Notes under the pieces: model-generated
Told to the model about the DNA's origin: nothing
The model's database searches: none
What the model saw: only the letters and a program-made list of their open reading frames with translations
Shown: one piece after another, positions 5,743-7,204 of the stretch
Layout: every line of letters begins with the position of its first letter
How positions within the stretch are numbered: position 1 is the first letter of the stretch
Made by a program: the position numbers and the translations under genes
From: JAKAGE01 sp964416665
Lineage (GTDB): Bacteria; Patescibacteriota; Minisyncoccia; UBA6257; 2-01-FULL-56-20
NCBI GenBank assembly: GCA_964416665.1
Contig: CAYQFA010000034.1
Coordinates: forward strand, 1 to 7,204
Direction of reading: 5' to 3'
Length of the DNA stretch: 7,204 bases

Positions 5743-5777
5743 AAACCGACGCCCTACAGGTTAATGTAGAGCGGTTT
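5743..5777 (-). promoter_or_regulatory. Intercistronic hairpin at the mreB-mreC junction
   Basis: On the minus strand, AAACC (5777-5773) plus GCTCTAC (5772-5766) can pair with GTAGGGC (5757-5751) and GGTTT (5747-5743). The loop has 8 bases, there is a 3-base bulge (5750-5748), and one U-G pair, giving 12 base pairs. The stem starts within the last seven codons of mreB and contains its TAG stop (5756-5754). The short T run that follows could make it a weak attenuator, or it could limit re-initiation at mreC. Found by eye; folding energy was not computed. Confidence 0.5.
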
Positions 5778-6797
5778 GAGCGGATTGTCGAGGAGCCCGC
5801 GATGGCCGTCGAAATCGTCAACCATCTGGCCGAGTCCTCGGGCAACGCACGTAAGCGCATCATCGGCAACCGTGACCTTAACGCCCGTCTCCTTCTCAAG
5901 CAACTCGTCGAGCCCCCGAAGCAAGGCACCGCCGCCGCACATCACGATTCCCTGGCGCAAAACATCGCCGGCAAGTTCGGGTGGCGTTTCCTCTATCACC
6001 TCGTGGACCGAATCGATGATGGCGCGAAGTGATTTCGAAAGCGCCATGCGGACGTGGTTGTTCTTCATACTGACCTCGCGCGGCAGACCCGTGGAAAAAT
6101 CGCGGCCGCGGATCGCCACCTCCATGCGCTCGTCGAGCGGGATCGCGGAACCGACCGCAATCTTCGCGAACTCGGCCGTCGGCTCGCCGATCGCCAGATG
6201 GAATTCCTCGCGGACGAAACGGATGATCTCCTCGTTAAAACGATCACCGGCGATCTTGAGCGTGCGCGAAACGACGATACCGCCCATTGAGATCACTGCG
6301 ATGTCCGTCGTACCGCCGCCGATATCGACGATCATGCTCGCCGACGGCTGCATGATCGGCAACCCCGCGCCGAGCGCTGCGGCAACCGGAGACTCGACGA
6401 GATACACTTTTGAGCAACCGGCGTTCAACGCCGCATCCTCCACCGACTTACGTTCCACTTCGGTAAGATTGTTCGGGATGGCAAGCAACGCACGGCGATA
6501 CGACATGATCGGATGCGCCTTCGGACGGCTGAGCAAATGACGAAGCATCTCTTCGGTCATTTCGAAATCGGAGATCACGCCGTTCACGAGCGGACGGATG
6601 ACATTGATGTGCGGCGGTACGCGACCGAGCATTTTCTTCGCGTCATCGCCGACGGCCAGGACGTGGTTGGTCTTGGTGTTCACCGCAGCCACCGACGGTT
6701 CGTTCACCACGATACCCTTGTTCTTCAGATAGATGAGCGAGTTCGCCGTGCCAAGGTCGATGCCGATATCTTTAAATACATTGTCGAACAGTGCCAT
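5754..6797 (-). CDS. mreB: Rod shape-determining protein MreB, bacterial actin homologue
   Basis: The product is 347 residues, the standard MreB length. ATP-binding signatures of the actin/Hsp70 fold are intact: phosphate-1 loop DLGTANSLIYLKNKGIV (14-30), phosphate-2 loop DIGGGTTDIAVIS (158-170), and adenosine-binding segment MCGGGALLRGLDE (286-298). Glu135 in VESPVAAALGAGLPI (134-148) sits at the position of the hydrolytic glutamate; this motif usually reads EEP, so ESP is a mild variation. GDRFNEEII (184-192) and GEPTAEFAKIAVGSA (204-218) are also typical. MreB polymerizes into membrane-associated antiparallel filaments that orient the MreC/MreD/PBP2/RodA machinery. The ATG at 6797 gives the expected MALFDNVFKDIGIDLG start. 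It follows proS by 27 bp and probably heads the shape operon; no convincing promoter or Shine-Dalgarno motif was found in that gap. Confidence 0.98.
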   Translation of the reverse strand: MALFDNVFKDIGIDLGTANSLIYLKNKGIVVNEPSVAAVNTKTNHVLAVGDDAKKMLGRVPPHINVIRPLVNGVISDFEMTEEMLRHLLSRPKAHPIMSYRRALLAIPNNLTEVERKSVEDAALNAGCSKVYLVESPVAAALGAGLPIMQPSASMIVDIGGGTTDIAVISMGGIVVSRTLKIAGDRFNEEIIRFVREEFHLAIGEPTAEFAKIAVGSAIPLDERMEVAIRGRDFSTGLPREVSMKNNHVRMALSKSLRAIIDSVHEVIEETPPELAGDVLRQGIVMCGGGALLRGLDELLEKETGVKVTVADDALTCVARGLGQMVDDFDGHRGLLDNPLKPLYINL

Positions 6798-6824
6798 AGT
6801 AGTTTACTTCGTGAAATTACCTAA

Positions 6825-7204
6825 TTATTTTTTAATAACTTTTATCGCTTCTTCGAGTGTCATGATCGATAGCTCGCCCGTGTGCCGCTGCTGCAGCTCC
6901 AGTTGTTCACCCAGTTTCGGGCTCGCCACGATACGCCACGGAATACCTATCAAATCGGCCGTTGCGAGCTTCTCGCCAGCGGATGTTTCCCTATCGTCAT
7001 AGAGTACTTGGATGCCCGCCTTTTGTAAAGATTCGTATGTCTCATCGGCGTTCACGCCGTTCAAGCTCAGTAAGTGGACCGTAAACGGCGCCACCGAAGC
7101 CGGCCAGACGATGCCCTTTTCATCGTTATATTTTTCCACGATCACCCCCATGGCACGCGAGATGCCGATGCCGAAACAGCCCATGATCGGGTACTGCTTT
7201 TTGC
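6825..7204 (-). CDS. proS: Prolyl-tRNA synthetase, C-terminal part (5' end outside window)
   Basis: The frame is open to the right edge; 125 residues are visible. The ATG at 7184 is internal, since the preceding codons (KKQYPI) fit the family. The fragment starts at the end of the class II catalytic core: MGCFGIGISRAMG holds the motif 3 GIGxxR with the ATP-binding arginine. It then passes directly into the HGTP-type anticodon-binding domain, with WPASVAPFTVHLLSL, the segment YDDRETSAGEKLATADLIGI, and PWRIVASPK. ProRS joins proline to tRNA-Pro in the cytoplasm. The protein ends VIKK shortly after the anticodon-binding domain, with no C-terminal zinc-type extension, which fits a bacterial form. 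Whether the bacterial INS editing domain is present cannot be seen here. It lies 27 bp upstream of mreB on the same strand, with no clear terminator between, so co-transcription is possible. Confidence 0.96.
   Translation of the reverse strand, partial: KKQYPIMGCFGIGISRAMGVIVEKYNDEKGIVWPASVAPFTVHLLSLNGVNADETYESLQKAGIQVLYDDRETSAGEKLATADLIGIPWRIVASPKLGEQLELQQRHTGELSIMTLEEAIKVIKK

Noticed and set aside
5776..6540. Long plus-strand open frame of 254 codons opposite mreB
   Set aside because: It is fully antisense to an intact, conserved mreB; its translation is rich in Ser, Arg and Pro with no recognisable domain, as expected from the complement of GC-biased codons.
6815..6840. AT-only stem around the proS stop codon (about seven pairs with an A loop), possibly a fourth stop-codon hairpin
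   Set aside because: It is made only of A/U and G-U pairs from Lys/Ile codons and is weak; not distinguishable from chance by eye.

Overview
The window is a compact, almost fully coding stretch of bacterial housekeeping genes: one partial gene on the plus strand at the left edge, and a tight run of eight minus-strand genes from the right edge leftwards. No phage, transposon, CRISPR, tRNA or rRNA signal was seen. The gene content (prolyl-tRNA synthetase, MreB/MreC/MreD, PBP2, a GalT-like enzyme, a small three-helix membrane protein directly before ribosomal protein L21, and a PMT/ArnT-type glycosyltransferase) resembles genomes of Candidatus Patescibacteria (CPR), probably Parcubacteria. The short gaps and the lack of clear Shine-Dalgarno sequences fit that. 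The assignment is an inference from gene style, not a measured placement.

Layout, in minus-strand transcription order from the right: proS 3' end (7204-6825), mreB (6797-5754), mreC (5732-5052), mreD (5049-4618), the class B PBP2 gene mrdA (4602-2698), galT (2636-1638), a three-TM membrane protein (1605-1261) and rplU (1256-942). Gaps are 27, 21, 2, 15, 61, 32 and 4 bp. A plus-strand polytopic glycosyltransferase (3-869) converges on rplU, with 72 bp between the two stop codons. There is no gene-free stretch longer than 72 bp.

Functionally, MreB, MreC, MreD and PBP2 form the core of the rod/elongasome system for lateral peptidoglycan synthesis. RodA, the usual partner glycosyltransferase of PBP2, is not next to it; galT occupies that position. 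GalT (Leloir nucleotide-sugar interconversion) and the membrane glycosyltransferase suggest envelope sugar metabolism nearby. proS and rplU belong to translation.

No new multi-gene system is evident. The most unusual signal is structural. Three gene ends carry an inverted repeat whose arm starts inside the last codons and encloses the stop codon: a perfect 35-bp arm pair at the rplU end, a perfect 18-bp pair at the mrdA end, and an imperfect 12-bp hairpin at the mreB end. The first also contains a good bidirectional terminator. Other points are the only two cysteines of PBP2, which flank its KTG strand in a way that suggests a disulfide, the absence of Shine-Dalgarno motifs at all seven visible starts, and possible leaderless or short-leader promoters at galT and rplU.
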